DNA of 64,000 nucleotides from Liminaster sp045639585 (GCA_045639585.1 JAZUDJ010000034.1:14623-78622), one strand, 5' to 3'. Numbered from the stretch's first letter, positions 53,794-62,853 are shown. Numbers and translations are program-made. Notes: generated from the sequence alone by a model not told the origin.

Positions 53794-54507
53794 TTATTTG
53801 TTATTTACTTCTGCCCAGAATTCATCGTTCGTGATTTCCTTATTCCAGAGGCGACGAGCAGCGGGGAGATACTTCTTCAGTCTTTTATATGCAAAGCGAA
53901 CGGCGTGAACGTGTTCCGAATATTCATCACAGAAAACGAAGTATCGCGGATCAGAAACCAGCGTTTTCATGACATCGAGCATCGAACCTTTGACATAATA
54001 GGCATTATTGCTCAATATCATTTCATGCTCGAGTTCTCTTTTTTGCATATTGATAGCTGCATGATTCTCCTCTGCGTATCTCAAAAACTCAAAACCTTCG
54101 CCAATGACTTGGGAGAAACCTCCCAGAGTTTCAAGTGTGCTACTACTCTGTGTGAAAAGCTTTTCGCAGGCCAGATTGGTCACAAGATGATTCTGAATAG
54201 AAATGATGTTTAAAATGTCGTTCAGTTCATCTTCGTCCAAAGAGTCTAAGGGGGTGGTATTCATTACTTGGAATACTGAGTCATGAAGATTGTAGAACTC
54301 TATGACATGATCCAAGTCAACCAATCGCTCCTCCATGTTGGCCAGGCAATGCTCCACGAGCGCCTCCGAAGCTTCGGCCTTCTCATGGCGATCGTACCAC
54401 ATCGTCGTACCTAACGTCAGCACGATACCCAGCACGGTGGCCAGGAAGTTGATAAAGAATGAGCAGGTATTCGGATGACGACGCATCCACTTTATAAATT
54501 TTTTCAT
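53794..54507 (-). CDS. Uncharacterised membrane-anchored helical protein
   Basis: This 237-residue protein has one N-terminal membrane segment (about 14-38, SFFINFLATVLGIVLTLGTT) preceded by basic residues (KKFIKWMRRH), and a mainly helical rest rich in E, L and N. No catalytic motif is visible. It resembles DUF6090-type small membrane proteins of Bacteroidetes in layout, but the match is only an impression. It is 3 nt before the TfoX-like gene and 36 nt after the transglutaminase-like gene. Confidence 0.6.
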   Translation of the reverse strand: MKKFIKWMRRHPNTCSFFINFLATVLGIVLTLGTTMWYDRHEKAEASEALVEHCLANMEERLVDLDHVIEFYNLHDSVFQVMNTTPLDSLDEDELNDILNIISIQNHLVTNLACEKLFTQSSSTLETLGGFSQVIGEGFEFLRYAEENHAAINMQKRELEHEMILSNNAYYVKGSMLDVMKTLVSDPRYFVFCDEYSEHVHAVRFAYKRLKKYLPAARRLWNKEITNDEFWAEVNNK

Positions 54508-54543
54508 ATTAGAACGGCAGTTTATGTCTCAAATGAACTTCAT

Positions 54544-55755
54544 TTATGGCTTGGCCCAGAATACCTCCGGATTGGTCGTAGTGGCAGCAGGGCCGAAATT
54601 GTCATTGACGAAGCCGGCAGGGATGAGGCGAATATCTTCTTGCTGCGTGTTGCGATAAATGCTCTCCGGATTGAAGCAGCTGCGGTTCTTGCAGACAAAG
54701 TAGTAGAGGTTCTTGGCCATGTAGGTCTCCAGATAGTACTCCTTGGTCTGTTGGGTCTCGTGATTCCAGTTTGCCGTCTCGCAGAGTACCAGTGGCTGGT
54801 CGTTGATCAGTCGCTCACGAACCTCGGCAATGCTGAGCATCGTTCCGTTCTCGTCCATCACCCAAGCGTCCATGGTAGGGTCGATGTAGAGCCATTTCTG
54901 GAGTGTCTCTGAATATACGGTGTTGATGACGTGGCACTCGTAATCGTTCGGATCGGCAGGCAAGCAGGTCACTACGCGAGCCTTATAACCCATGGCTAAG
55001 TACATGTCACAGAGGCTGATGGCCAACTGGCGGCAGTTTACGCCCTGGCCGGTGGCGCGGTTGTAGTTGTAGATGTCGATAGCGTCGAACTCGCAGATGG
55101 CCATGTTGCTTCCATTATGACGGATGTTGTCATGAGCGAAGTGCAGGAGGTTCTTGATGTGTGTCAGTTCGTCGTCCTTGCCAGGGATGGTGTCGAGCTG
55201 GAAGTATTCACGTACTCGCTGCAGGTTCTTATCTTCCATTGACTGATATTCGAAGGGAGGAACTTCGGCCTTGTCTGTGAAATCATAGGCGCTGCTTCTT
55301 CTCAAGATCTCAAGCTTGGTGTTTGCTTTGACCGTCTGCGCCAACTTCTGGAATTTCTTGTCCTTGTGGAGCGACTGCAAGTCACTGTCGCTGATCAGAT
55401 GATTATAGTTGTAATAACCATTGGCAACCGACTGCTCCAATGCTTCGAGCGCCTGTTTCTTCTGACCTGACAAAGCGTAGCAGCAGGCCAGATCGTACTG
55501 ATAATTAGACTTTGCTTCAATCAATATGCCTTTAGCGAAGCCATCTTCTGCCTGATGGATGGTCGTGGTGTCCACGAGTGTGATCAGGTCGGTGAGTGGA
55601 GCAATGGCATCTTTATATCGGCCAGAGTAGAGCGTCTCGCGTTTGAGAGCTTCGTAAGAATCAAGCTTCTCTAAGAACTGTTGTTTGAGGGTCTGTGCAT
55701 AGGTGCAACAGGTGCAGAATACTGCGATGATCAGGGTTAAGGTGGAGCGTTTCAT
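54544..55755 (-). CDS. Secreted transglutaminase-like cysteine peptidase family protein
   Basis: This 403-residue protein has a signal peptide (1-20), a helical TPR-like region (about 45-140, YDLACCYALSGQKKQALEAL) and a transglutaminase-like core (about 195-300) with the complete triad: C241 (GQGVNCRQLA), H275 (DYECHVINT) and D292 (YIDPTMDAW). It may cleave or crosslink proteins or peptidoglycan-derived peptides in the envelope; substrate unknown. Its signal peptide is almost identical to that of the gene 14 nt upstream although the bodies are unrelated. Confidence 0.82.
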   Translation of the reverse strand: MKRSTLTLIIAVFCTCCTYAQTLKQQFLEKLDSYEALKRETLYSGRYKDAIAPLTDLITLVDTTTIHQAEDGFAKGILIEAKSNYQYDLACCYALSGQKKQALEALEQSVANGYYNYNHLISDSDLQSLHKDKKFQKLAQTVKANTKLEILRRSSAYDFTDKAEVPPFEYQSMEDKNLQRVREYFQLDTIPGKDDELTHIKNLLHFAHDNIRHNGSNMAICEFDAIDIYNYNRATGQGVNCRQLAISLCDMYLAMGYKARVVTCLPADPNDYECHVINTVYSETLQKWLYIDPTMDAWVMDENGTMLSIAEVRERLINDQPLVLCETANWNHETQQTKEYYLETYMAKNLYYFVCKNRSCFNPESIYRNTQQEDIRLIPAGFVNDNFGPAATTTNPEVFWAKP

Positions 55756-55769
55756 ATTTGTATTATTAT

Positions 55770-56936
55770 TTATTTGTAAGCATTGATAGTTTCGATATAA
55801 CGTGGCATGAAGTCATGCATAGTAGGGTAGGCTTCTTGGTTTTGCTCACGCTCTTCAAGGATCTTTATCATATCTCGTATCATATAGAAGCGTTTATCCT
55901 CGTCGTCAATCTTGGTCAATAGATTAATATATGTGTTATTGAGCAACGTAATACGATCCGTAGCATTGGCTAATTGCTCATTGGAGATCTTCAGTATCTG
56001 CTGCCATCGGTCGATATTCTCGCTGAAATCGAATGGGTGGGTCTTTAAGTATCTCATCACACATGCTTCGACAAAAGTCTCGTTAAGTACATACTGTGCA
56101 CCGCCATAAGCTTCATCTTTATAGTGCTGTGCATTAGCTGCGTAGAAAGCATCCATCGTGGTTTGCAGCTGTGGCCAGAACTCTTCATTGAGCGGATTGC
56201 AGAAAGAGTGATTGCACTCATGGATGATGATCGGGAGCGTACTATACGTGTCGTACGAGATTACTCCATTACTATCCTGGAGGCAACAACCCATCACAGC
56301 ATTTATTATCTCCGCACCACTTTGGGTCTTCTGATGCACTGCATAGTTGGCAGGACCGATAAGGATGTTGGGATAGATATGGAATGTGCCACCCTTGCGA
56401 GGTCCGAAGAAAGTATCATACCAGCGGAAATCTATTTGGTCGATGACATGCTGCATAGCATTCTCGCACTCGGTATAGACGCTTTGATGAGCCATGAAGA
56501 AATCGTGGAAATGACTGACTTGATAAAAGTCCTCAAGAAGAGCTAAGAACTTCTCCTCATTCTCCTTGCTTATATAGTCATAATAGTCATCAAAATCCGG
56601 TTGAAGATCAGTGTTATACTCAATCTTTCCATCGACGATGTGAAGTCGGAGCGCTACGTGCATCGGGAAGTGCCATGCGAATCCTCGTTTTGCCAGTTCA
56701 TCTTGCACGAATGAGATAATAGGGTGATTGTGATATGCAGCAAATGTGTTGTCAACATCAGCAAGATAATCATCTACGCCCACATCCTCAGCATCCCAGT
56801 CGTATCCACTGACTTTGGCCAGATGCGACACAATGCTTAACAGTTCGGTTTCTTCAAGATACACGGCCTTGACCTGTGCAAAGGTGCAACAGGTGCAGAC
56901 GGTTGCGATGATGAGGGTTAATATGGAGCGTTTCAT
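55770..56936 (-). CDS. Secreted DUF4932-like putative zinc metallopeptidase
   Basis: This 388-residue protein has a signal peptide (1-20) and a zinc-peptidase motif HECNH (239-243), with a possible third ligand E286 or E290 (NETFVEACVMRYL). The N-terminal half (VSHFHDFFMAHQSVYTECEN, GPRKGGTFHIYPN) matches DUF4932 proteins of Bacteroidetes. It is 3 nt after the methyltransferase-like gene and 14 nt before the transglutaminase-like gene. Peptidase activity is inferred from the motif; the target is unknown. Confidence 0.78.
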   Translation of the reverse strand: MKRSILTLIIATVCTCCTFAQVKAVYLEETELLSIVSHLAKVSGYDWDAEDVGVDDYLADVDNTFAAYHNHPIISFVQDELAKRGFAWHFPMHVALRLHIVDGKIEYNTDLQPDFDDYYDYISKENEEKFLALLEDFYQVSHFHDFFMAHQSVYTECENAMQHVIDQIDFRWYDTFFGPRKGGTFHIYPNILIGPANYAVHQKTQSGAEIINAVMGCCLQDSNGVISYDTYSTLPIIIHECNHSFCNPLNEEFWPQLQTTMDAFYAANAQHYKDEAYGGAQYVLNETFVEACVMRYLKTHPFDFSENIDRWQQILKISNEQLANATDRITLLNNTYINLLTKIDDEDKRFYMIRDMIKILEEREQNQEAYPTMHDFMPRYIETINAYK

Positions 56937-56939
56937 ATA

Positions 56940-57512
56940 TTATATGTATCTGTTTACTTGGTTCTTGTATTGAATGTATTCATCGCCAAAGGTTTGGGTC
57001 AGATATTCTTCCTCGTTGAGTATCTGCTGGTGGAAGGCGTAGCCGGCGGCTGCTACGAAGCATGCGTGCCAAGCGTTAGGGAAGGCGATCAGGATGCCGA
57101 GATAGAGCAGGTCGAAGCCTACGAAGGCCGGATTGCGGCTGTACTTGAAGATCCCGTCGGTGATGAGTGATGTCTCTTTCTTCTCAGGAATTCCTGCGCG
57201 CCAGCTACCTTTCATGGTCCATACGGCTGCACAGAAGAATGCTACGCCGATGGCTGCAACGCCTGCACCGATCCACTGAAACCATGTAGGGAGTTCCATA
57301 AGATTCCAATACATACTCAGTATCTCGACCAGCGGCAATGAGAACGAAAGGATCTTGAGCCACTTCTCAATGTTTTTTACTCGCTGAGGTTTGTCACCTT
57401 TGCCAAGGATCAGCGTCGTAACACCTTCTTTGCGCTGCATTGCCTGCTTAGTGAAATATACGGCATAGAATGTTGCCATAATCAGCAGGATGGTTATATG
57501 GATAGGGGTCAT
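56940..57512 (-). CDS. Isoprenylcysteine carboxyl methyltransferase (ICMT)/PEMT-like family membrane protein
   Basis: This 190-residue inner-membrane protein has four to five hydrophobic segments and the family's C-terminal box: GIFKYSRNPAFVGFDLLYLG, then NEEEYLTQTFGDEYIQYKNQ (the EExxL...Y motif). Bacterial members methylate lipids or other hydrophobic substrates with S-adenosylmethionine; the substrate here is unknown. It is the first gene of the operon read from the promoter at 57544. Confidence 0.83.
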   Translation of the reverse strand: MTPIHITILLIMATFYAVYFTKQAMQRKEGVTTLILGKGDKPQRVKNIEKWLKILSFSLPLVEILSMYWNLMELPTWFQWIGAGVAAIGVAFFCAAVWTMKGSWRAGIPEKKETSLITDGIFKYSRNPAFVGFDLLYLGILIAFPNAWHACFVAAAGYAFHQQILNEEEYLTQTFGDEYIQYKNQVNRYI

Positions 57513-57543
57513 AATATTATATGTTTTGTGTTATTTTGTGCTG

Positions 57544-57551
57544 CAAAGATA
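57544..57551 (-). promoter_or_regulatory. Promoter of the methyltransferase-TfoX operon
   Basis: Minus-strand TATCTTTG (57544-57551), then GCAGCACAAAA. No TTTG lies 19-22 bp upstream. A degenerate half-palindrome, TGACAATGTT (57580-57589, plus strand), lies 36 nt away, matching the site at the promoter at 62846. Confidence 0.6.
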
Positions 57552-57646
57552 AGGACTTTCTTCTGAATACTCATCATCCTGACAATGTTTTTCGCAATTA
57601 ATTCCTATTTCTTTTCTTTTCGCGGCAAGGTTGTGGTTTAACTCAG

Positions 57647-57958
57647 TTATCTTATTGGATGATGATGTTCTTTCACCGTGTCATAAGCGATTACTTTACC
57701 CTCGTTATCAAAAGTCACAAGGAAAAGTACAGGTTCAGGACCAGCAACGTCGCCAATCATCTTATGATATCCCCATTGTTCGCCTTCGAGATCTCCATTC
57801 TTGAATTCTGGAGTTCCCAGAAGCTTCTTAATATCAGTTTTAGTCATGCCAACTTCTACCTTATTGATCTGGACAGAAGATCGTGTTACGATGCAGCTTG
57901 TACAAAATGACAGAGTGACTAAGAGAATGAATATTATCGATATAGCGTTCTTTTTCAT
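57647..57958 (-). CDS. Small BamE/SmpA-like lipoprotein
   Basis: This 103-residue lipoprotein has a signal peptide with cysteines at the lipobox region (LSFCTSC). The mature part, KVEVGMTKTDIKKLLGTPEF, then GEQWGYHK and FLVTFDNEGKVIAYD, matches the SmpA/OmlA (BamE) fold, a small alpha/beta domain found in outer-membrane lipoproteins. It is 9 nt after the GyrI-like gene and the last gene of that operon. It is not necessarily the true BamE of the Bam complex. Confidence 0.8.
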   Translation of the reverse strand: MKKNAISIIFILLVTLSFCTSCIVTRSSVQINKVEVGMTKTDIKKLLGTPEFKNGDLEGEQWGYHKMIGDVAGPEPVLFLVTFDNEGKVIAYDTVKEHHHPIR

Positions 57959-57967
57959 ACATTTAAT

Positions 57968-58519
57968 CTACCCCTCAAGTGGGAACATCACGCCACACTG
58001 ATAGTCGGGAGCTTGATTATCTGTGAATGAATACCATTCGATGCAGAAACCATTTTTTGCAATTGTAAACTCTGGGTGTTGAGGACGCCATACGTTATGG
58101 AAGTAAGCATACTGTTCCTGGAAGGCTTTCATTCCTCCTACGAAATGCATCTTCAGCCAACGTCCATTCAGGACGGGATAGAGTTTCATACCCTCTGGCA
58201 CTTTGCCTCCTTTGTACTCTCCACCAATGACATAGGTGAAGGTCTTGAGACCACATGAAGCGAAGTCAAAGTTCTCGCAGGTCATGCAGTCATGATCTGG
58301 AAGCTTGCAAGTACAAAGGCCGAACTCTCCCACATTATTATCTATAGCTGCCTGCTGGAACTCATTCGGAGTCTTACCTTCCCTAAATACAGGCTTTACA
58401 ATCTTCTCAACATATTCATTCCAGAACTTCGGACATTCCTCAGGACCTTTCTTGAAAGGAATCTCCTGGCTCATGCCGATGATCTGCTTATCTTGTAGTG
58501 TGATTATTTCGTATTTCAT
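57968..58519 (-). CDS. GyrI-like small-molecule-binding domain protein
   Basis: This 183-residue protein resembles the AraC effector-binding/GyrI-like fold (KYEIITLQDKQIIGMSQEIP, FTYVIGGEYKGGKVPEGMKLYPVLNGRWLKMHFVGGM, then FCIEWYSF). There is no DNA-binding domain. A cysteine-rich loop (LCTCKLPDHDCMTCENFDFASC, here cited from about 99 to 120) is unusual and could bind a metal or sense redox state. It is 14 nt after the flavodoxin-like gene, in an operon with other redox-like genes. Confidence 0.78.
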   Translation of the reverse strand: MKYEIITLQDKQIIGMSQEIPFKKGPEECPKFWNEYVEKIVKPVFREGKTPNEFQQAAIDNNVGEFGLCTCKLPDHDCMTCENFDFASCGLKTFTYVIGGEYKGGKVPEGMKLYPVLNGRWLKMHFVGGMKAFQEQYAYFHNVWRPQHPEFTIAKNGFCIEWYSFTDNQAPDYQCGVMFPLEG

Positions 58520-58533
58520 CTTTCAAAAACTTA

Positions 58534-59190
58534 TTAATGATTGTACACCTTCACGTCGAGCGGTGTCGTGCAGCCCCATTCTAAGGCAAACTTATCGAAC
58601 TTCTTATTCGCGACAAATTTGAGGATGAGGCCAACCAGCTGACGGACGAGCCAAGGATAACGCTCAGGGCCGGTGATCTTCTTCATGTCGGTAGAGAGGA
58701 AGTTGCCATCCCATCCGTAGGTATGTCCCATTGTAATATAAGGCCTGGTCATCTTGTCGACTTGCTCTTTCTCGAATAAGCGATACATGAAGCTGCCACC
58801 TTTGATGAGACAACCGCCATAGGAGCAGCCAAGCTGAGCGGTGATAGACTTCAGGAGCTTCTCGCAGAGACGGAACTGATACCCTTCGTCAAAGCCTCCG
58901 TGCAAGATGAATGAAAGCTCGGCAGGTAGCTGTCGCTCTGTAGGTAAGGTGTCGAGGAACTCGAGCATAAGGCTCGGAATACTCTCCACATACATCGGCA
59001 AAGCGAAGATGATCTTCTCGCTCGATAGATAAGCCTCACGGGCAGCACTCCACTCATGGCGGCTCGACAATGCATAAAGCTTGTAGGTATGGCCCTCTGC
59101 TTCAAGACCTTTGACAAAGGCCTGGATGATCTTATCCGTGTTGCTATATTGACGAGCGCGAGGACTTCCGTTGATAATGACTACATTCAT
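58534..59190 (-). CDS. Flavodoxin-like NAD(P)H-dependent oxidoreductase
   Basis: This 218-residue flavodoxin-fold protein has the FMN phosphate loop INGSPRARQYSNTDKI (6-21), FALPMYVESIPSLMLEFLD for the second loop and FILHGGFDEGYQFR for the third. It probably binds FMN; the reaction is unknown. Its start overlaps the end of the FMN-reductase-like gene by 4 nt, so the two are translationally coupled and may work as a pair. Confidence 0.83.
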   Translation of the reverse strand: MNVVIINGSPRARQYSNTDKIIQAFVKGLEAEGHTYKLYALSSRHEWSAAREAYLSSEKIIFALPMYVESIPSLMLEFLDTLPTERQLPAELSFILHGGFDEGYQFRLCEKLLKSITAQLGCSYGGCLIKGGSFMYRLFEKEQVDKMTRPYITMGHTYGWDGNFLSTDMKKITGPERYPWLVRQLVGLILKFVANKKFDKFALEWGCTTPLDVKVYNH

Positions 59191-59711
59191 GATGTCATCT
59201 CCTTTCTTGCTTCACATGAAGGACTTGTTTCTTCCAATGAACTTAACGCATGAACCCCGAGCGAATGTCCTCCGAGGTTCATCGCACATCGCTCACTCCA
59301 TTCCTGCAGAAGTTCCTGATCTCCATTGCCTTGATAGATCACCCCGACATTCAGCGCATGATAACGCAACTGGTGGCGCATCCAACCACCACGGAATTCG
59401 ATATACATATTCAGCATCGGCATGATACGATCCATGACGCGCTTGCCACGATAGTCAAGGAATCCGAACTTCGTGTCAGTGACGAGCCAGAGGTTCTGTG
59501 CATTGACAAGCTGCTTGATAATCTGCTTATAATTATCATTGATAGCACATTGGCCAGGAGTCCTGAGCCAGCACTGATTACAGCCGATGCAATGGTTGAT
59601 TCGCATTCCTGAGGTATGGATGATCTTTACTTGCTGATCTGTGCCAGCAAGTAAAGACTCTATCTGCTCCGAGGGGAGTGCGGTTTCGAGTGTATTTAAT
59701 ACAATTGTCAT
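59187..59711 (-). CDS. NADPH-dependent FMN reductase-like protein with CxxCxxC motif
   Basis: This 174-residue protein of the flavodoxin-like iron-sulfur flavoprotein group carries the cysteine motif HCIGCNQCWLRTPGQC (C at about 41, 44, 47 and 55), typical of reductases that bind FMN and possibly an iron-sulfur cluster. The usual N-terminal GSPR loop is weak here (VLNTLETALPSEQ), which may affect FMN binding. It is coupled by a 4-nt overlap to the following flavodoxin-like gene. Confidence 0.78.
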   Translation of the reverse strand: MTIVLNTLETALPSEQIESLLAGTDQQVKIIHTSGMRINHCIGCNQCWLRTPGQCAINDNYKQIIKQLVNAQNLWLVTDTKFGFLDYRGKRVMDRIMPMLNMYIEFRGGWMRHQLRYHALNVGVIYQGNGDQELLQEWSERCAMNLGGHSLGVHALSSLEETSPSCEARKEMTS

Positions 59712-59754
59712 TGTTTATTATTATAGTTAAGGGGAGTTTGTAGAAGTATGACAA

Positions 59755-60333
59755 TTATCTCTTCTTCAGTACGATCAACTCCGCATCTGCACCATCCTTG
59801 CCATACTCACTGACGAGGATATACTTTTCGCAACAGGCAATGCCATAGCAACGGCCATCGGCTTTCTGTACCTGATTACCCCAGTAGGTAGCATTATCAT
59901 CGAGGAGCTTGACCTCATTGCCATTGATGTTATAGGCCTGATTGATGAAAGAGCCTTGAAGTACATAGAGATTATCTACATGAAGGTCTGGCAACAATGC
60001 ATTTACTTCTCCGATAAATACCTTCTTCATCGGATGATCAGCGTGTGGCAGATTCGCATCGTCGCCCTTCCAGCGCTTGAGGGTAGGGAAGTACTTGAGC
60101 AACTCCTGCTTGTACTCGCACGCGGTGAGATTCTTGCCTGTGTTCTTATTATATTCTTCGACGAACATTGAGCAATACTCTGCCATCTCTTCCATGGTGA
60201 AGTTGCCGGTGAAGGCACCATCCTTATAGCAATAGATGCAGTAATCTTCGTTCTTACTACCATCGGCGTTGGTGCCGAGAATCTCTTCGGTGAGCGGCAT
60301 TCCGCAGCTCTGACAAAATTTCATTTCGTTCAT
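59755..60333 (-). CDS. Putative zinc-ribbon protein
   Basis: This 192-residue protein begins with a zinc-ribbon module, FCQSCGMPLTEEILGTNADG then EDYCIYCYKDGAF (four cysteines in two CxxC pairs), as in the Zn_ribbon_2 family. The following helical segment (MEEMAEYCSMFVEEYNKNTG) is typical of that family. The second half (about 115-192, VDNLYVLQGSFINQAYNINGNEV) is an extra beta-rich domain that I do not recognise. It is 17 nt after the TonB-dependent receptor gene. Confidence 0.8.
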   Translation of the reverse strand: MNEMKFCQSCGMPLTEEILGTNADGSKNEDYCIYCYKDGAFTGNFTMEEMAEYCSMFVEEYNKNTGKNLTACEYKQELLKYFPTLKRWKGDDANLPHADHPMKKVFIGEVNALLPDLHVDNLYVLQGSFINQAYNINGNEVKLLDDNATYWGNQVQKADGRCYGIACCEKYILVSEYGKDGADAELIVLKKR

Positions 60334-60350
60334 TGTTTTATGTTTTTTAG

Positions 60351-62741
60351 TTAATTCTTCATTCTGCCAGCTGCCTCTTTGCCCGCACCCGTACCTTTAT
60401 ATTTGCTCTGCTGTGCATTGAAAGTATAGCGGAGCGAAACGTTGAGGCGATGACGGTTGTTGATGGTGTGCTGGTTCATAGTATAGTAACCGCAATCCAT
60501 CTCGAGCTTCTGTGTAGAACGCTGCAGTACATCACTGATCGTAGCACGAAGGCAGAGCGCGTCATTCTTGAGCCAGCACTTCTGTACGACGAAGCTGAGG
60601 TTGCAACTGGTATTCTGCATTCGATAGTTCATCACGTCGCCTCGGGTCATGAGGTTGGCATTACACTCCAACTGCCATGAATGCTTGAAGCGGAAGGCGT
60701 TGTTGAGGTCGAAATAGCCGATCGGCTGGTTGTAGCGAACTTCACGCGTGCCAGTAGCTTCGCGTGGGTCAGCGAGGGTGTGCTTGTCGAAGAATTTCTG
60801 CACGCCGAGCGTCCAGTTAGGTGAGTAGCATCCCCACGTTGGTGACAGCGACAGGAAGGCGGCAAAGTTGCGCATCGGATCTTCCATATTGATGTTCTTG
60901 ATGAGGATAACTCCCTGGTCATTATAGATATACGACCACTGTGTGAGTGCATCATCGCGGCGCTCGTAAGCCAAGAAGAGGTTCACCCATTTATAGCGGA
61001 CGTTGGCACTGACCTCCTGAATCGTCGCATTCTTCAACTTCGGATCACCCTGCTGCAAAGAATAAGGATTGAGGTACTGCAGCGACTCACTGAGCATCCA
61101 GTAGCTTGGGCGCGAGGTCTTCACTCCATAGCTCAATGCTGTCTGCCAGCTGCCCCACTGGTTCGACCAGGACAGGGAAGGGAAGAAGTCGTCCGTATAA
61201 CGCTTCATGCTATTCTTCTCATTGAGCTTGTCGGTGTAGTCAAATCCTACATGCTCATAGCGCAAACCGACGCTGAAGTTACCAGCCTTTGGCAACTGGA
61301 AAGCGTACTCCACGAAGGCTGCCATGTTGTCATCCTCCACCTTTGAGTCAGAAGCAGGCAACGTAAGGCCCTGGGTGCTGTAGGTATTATTGCGAGTCAC
61401 GAAAGTCATCTCCGTACCTGCCTGTAACTGGCCTTTCCACACCGGATAGCTCAATACTAACTTGCCGGCATACATCTGGTTGGCCGTATAATTCTCAGTG
61501 GCATACTGTGAAGCAAAACCGTTTCTTGTATCCTCGATCGATGTTTCCTCCGTGGTTTTGTTGGTCAGGAAATCCAGATTGAGGTCAATGCCGAGCTTCC
61601 CCACTTTGCCGTTGTAGTAAGCGTTGCCTTCCCAGCTGTAAGGGTTATGATCGCGCTCCTCCTGATAAGTGGTGTTGTGCTCCTCGCTGTAGTCGCTGCC
61701 GTCAGCCAGATACTGTTTCATATCCGTATCTTGCAAGAATCTCATGGGCACAACCAGATCCTTATTATACTGGATGCGTGTGCCGATAGAATGATTTTCA
61801 GCGATTTGCCAATTAAATCCGGCGTTGTAGCTGAGTCCTTCGCCGCGCCAGTCTTTTCTAAAGATGGAATTCTGTTCGATGGTGCGGATCTGGCCATTGT
61901 CCATAAAGTAGCTCTTCTGCTTGGGTTCTGCATCAGTGACATTATCCCACTTCCAGTAGTTGACCATGCCGAAGAAATCTACATTCTTGTGGCGATAGCG
62001 CAGGTTGAGGCTGGCACTCGGGTCGTTGTATCCATAGGCAAGATCGCTGTTGTCATTCATGTTCAGATCAAAGCCGAAGCCATTGCCCTGACGACGGACG
62101 GTCTTGATGCGAACCACAGCTGAGACGGTGGCATCATACTGAGCACCTGGGTTGGTGATAACTTCTACCTCTTTGATTTCCTCTGAGCGCAGGCGCTTCA
62201 GCTCGTCCTTGTCATTGACCTTGCGGCCGTTGATATAAAAGATAGGCGAGCCTTTGCCGAGGACCTCCAGATCATCACCCTTCTGAGTCATGCCTGGCAC
62301 TTTGGCCAACATCTCCTTGGCAGTACCGGACTTTTCGAGGACAGAACCCTGGATGGAGGTGATCATCGAGTTGCCAGTGAGCTTGGTCTTTGGCAACTGA
62401 CCTTTGACGGTAATCTCGGTGAGCATCTTGCTGTCTTCGTGCATCTGGATGCGGATCTCGTCGCGGAAGTCACGCGTATTTATATATAATGTCTCATAAC
62501 CGATGCTCGAGATCTTGAGCAATCCTTCCTTTTCTGGAGTCGTGATATTGAATTTTCCATCCAGATCGCTCGTGGCTCCCTGCACGAATGTAGAGTCAGG
62601 AAGACTCAGCAATACGACATTTACAAACTCCATCGGATTACCTTTTTCATCGACAATCGTTCCGGTCACATCTGGCATTCCTGATGCCATAGCTGCCATG
62701 CTCATAGACGCAAATGCAGCGCTCATCATAGTAGTTTTCAT
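60351..62741 (-). CDS. TonB-dependent receptor-like outer-membrane protein
   Basis: This protein of about 796 residues has a signal peptide (ending AMASG), a carboxypeptidase regulatory-like domain (about 24-105, VTGTIVDEKGNPMEFVNVVL), a short plug (TKLTGNSMITSI, IFYINGRKV) and a beta-barrel of the OMP_b-brl_3 type. It lacks a SusD partner, so it is likely a receptor for something other than a Sus glycan, such as a metal chelate or peptide; this is inferred. The ATG at 62741 is preferred; an in-frame ATG at 62753 is possible. It leads the operon ending with the BamE-like lipoprotein. Confidence 0.88.
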   Translation of the reverse strand: MKTTMMSAAFASMSMAAMASGMPDVTGTIVDEKGNPMEFVNVVLLSLPDSTFVQGATSDLDGKFNITTPEKEGLLKISSIGYETLYINTRDFRDEIRIQMHEDSKMLTEITVKGQLPKTKLTGNSMITSIQGSVLEKSGTAKEMLAKVPGMTQKGDDLEVLGKGSPIFYINGRKVNDKDELKRLRSEEIKEVEVITNPGAQYDATVSAVVRIKTVRRQGNGFGFDLNMNDNSDLAYGYNDPSASLNLRYRHKNVDFFGMVNYWKWDNVTDAEPKQKSYFMDNGQIRTIEQNSIFRKDWRGEGLSYNAGFNWQIAENHSIGTRIQYNKDLVVPMRFLQDTDMKQYLADGSDYSEEHNTTYQEERDHNPYSWEGNAYYNGKVGKLGIDLNLDFLTNKTTEETSIEDTRNGFASQYATENYTANQMYAGKLVLSYPVWKGQLQAGTEMTFVTRNNTYSTQGLTLPASDSKVEDDNMAAFVEYAFQLPKAGNFSVGLRYEHVGFDYTDKLNEKNSMKRYTDDFFPSLSWSNQWGSWQTALSYGVKTSRPSYWMLSESLQYLNPYSLQQGDPKLKNATIQEVSANVRYKWVNLFLAYERRDDALTQWSYIYNDQGVILIKNINMEDPMRNFAAFLSLSPTWGCYSPNWTLGVQKFFDKHTLADPREATGTREVRYNQPIGYFDLNNAFRFKHSWQLECNANLMTRGDVMNYRMQNTSCNLSFVVQKCWLKNDALCLRATISDVLQRSTQKLEMDCGYYTMNQHTINNRHRLNVSLRYTFNAQQSKYKGTGAGKEAAGRMKN

Positions 62742-62845
62742 AAAACTTATCATAGTTAATAGGTTGAATAATAAAAAATATCAATAGTTCGGTTTGGTCA
62801 ATAAAGCTTGCCCGCTCAAGGATTTTTTCGATCCTTTTTGTGCTG

Positions 62846-62853
62846 CAAAGATA
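62846..62853 (-). promoter_or_regulatory. Promoter of the TonB-receptor operon
   Basis: Minus-strand TATCTTTG (62846-62853), followed by GCAGCACAAAA. There is no consensus TTTG about 20 bp upstream. The block is nearly identical to the promoter at 57544. Confidence 0.65.
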
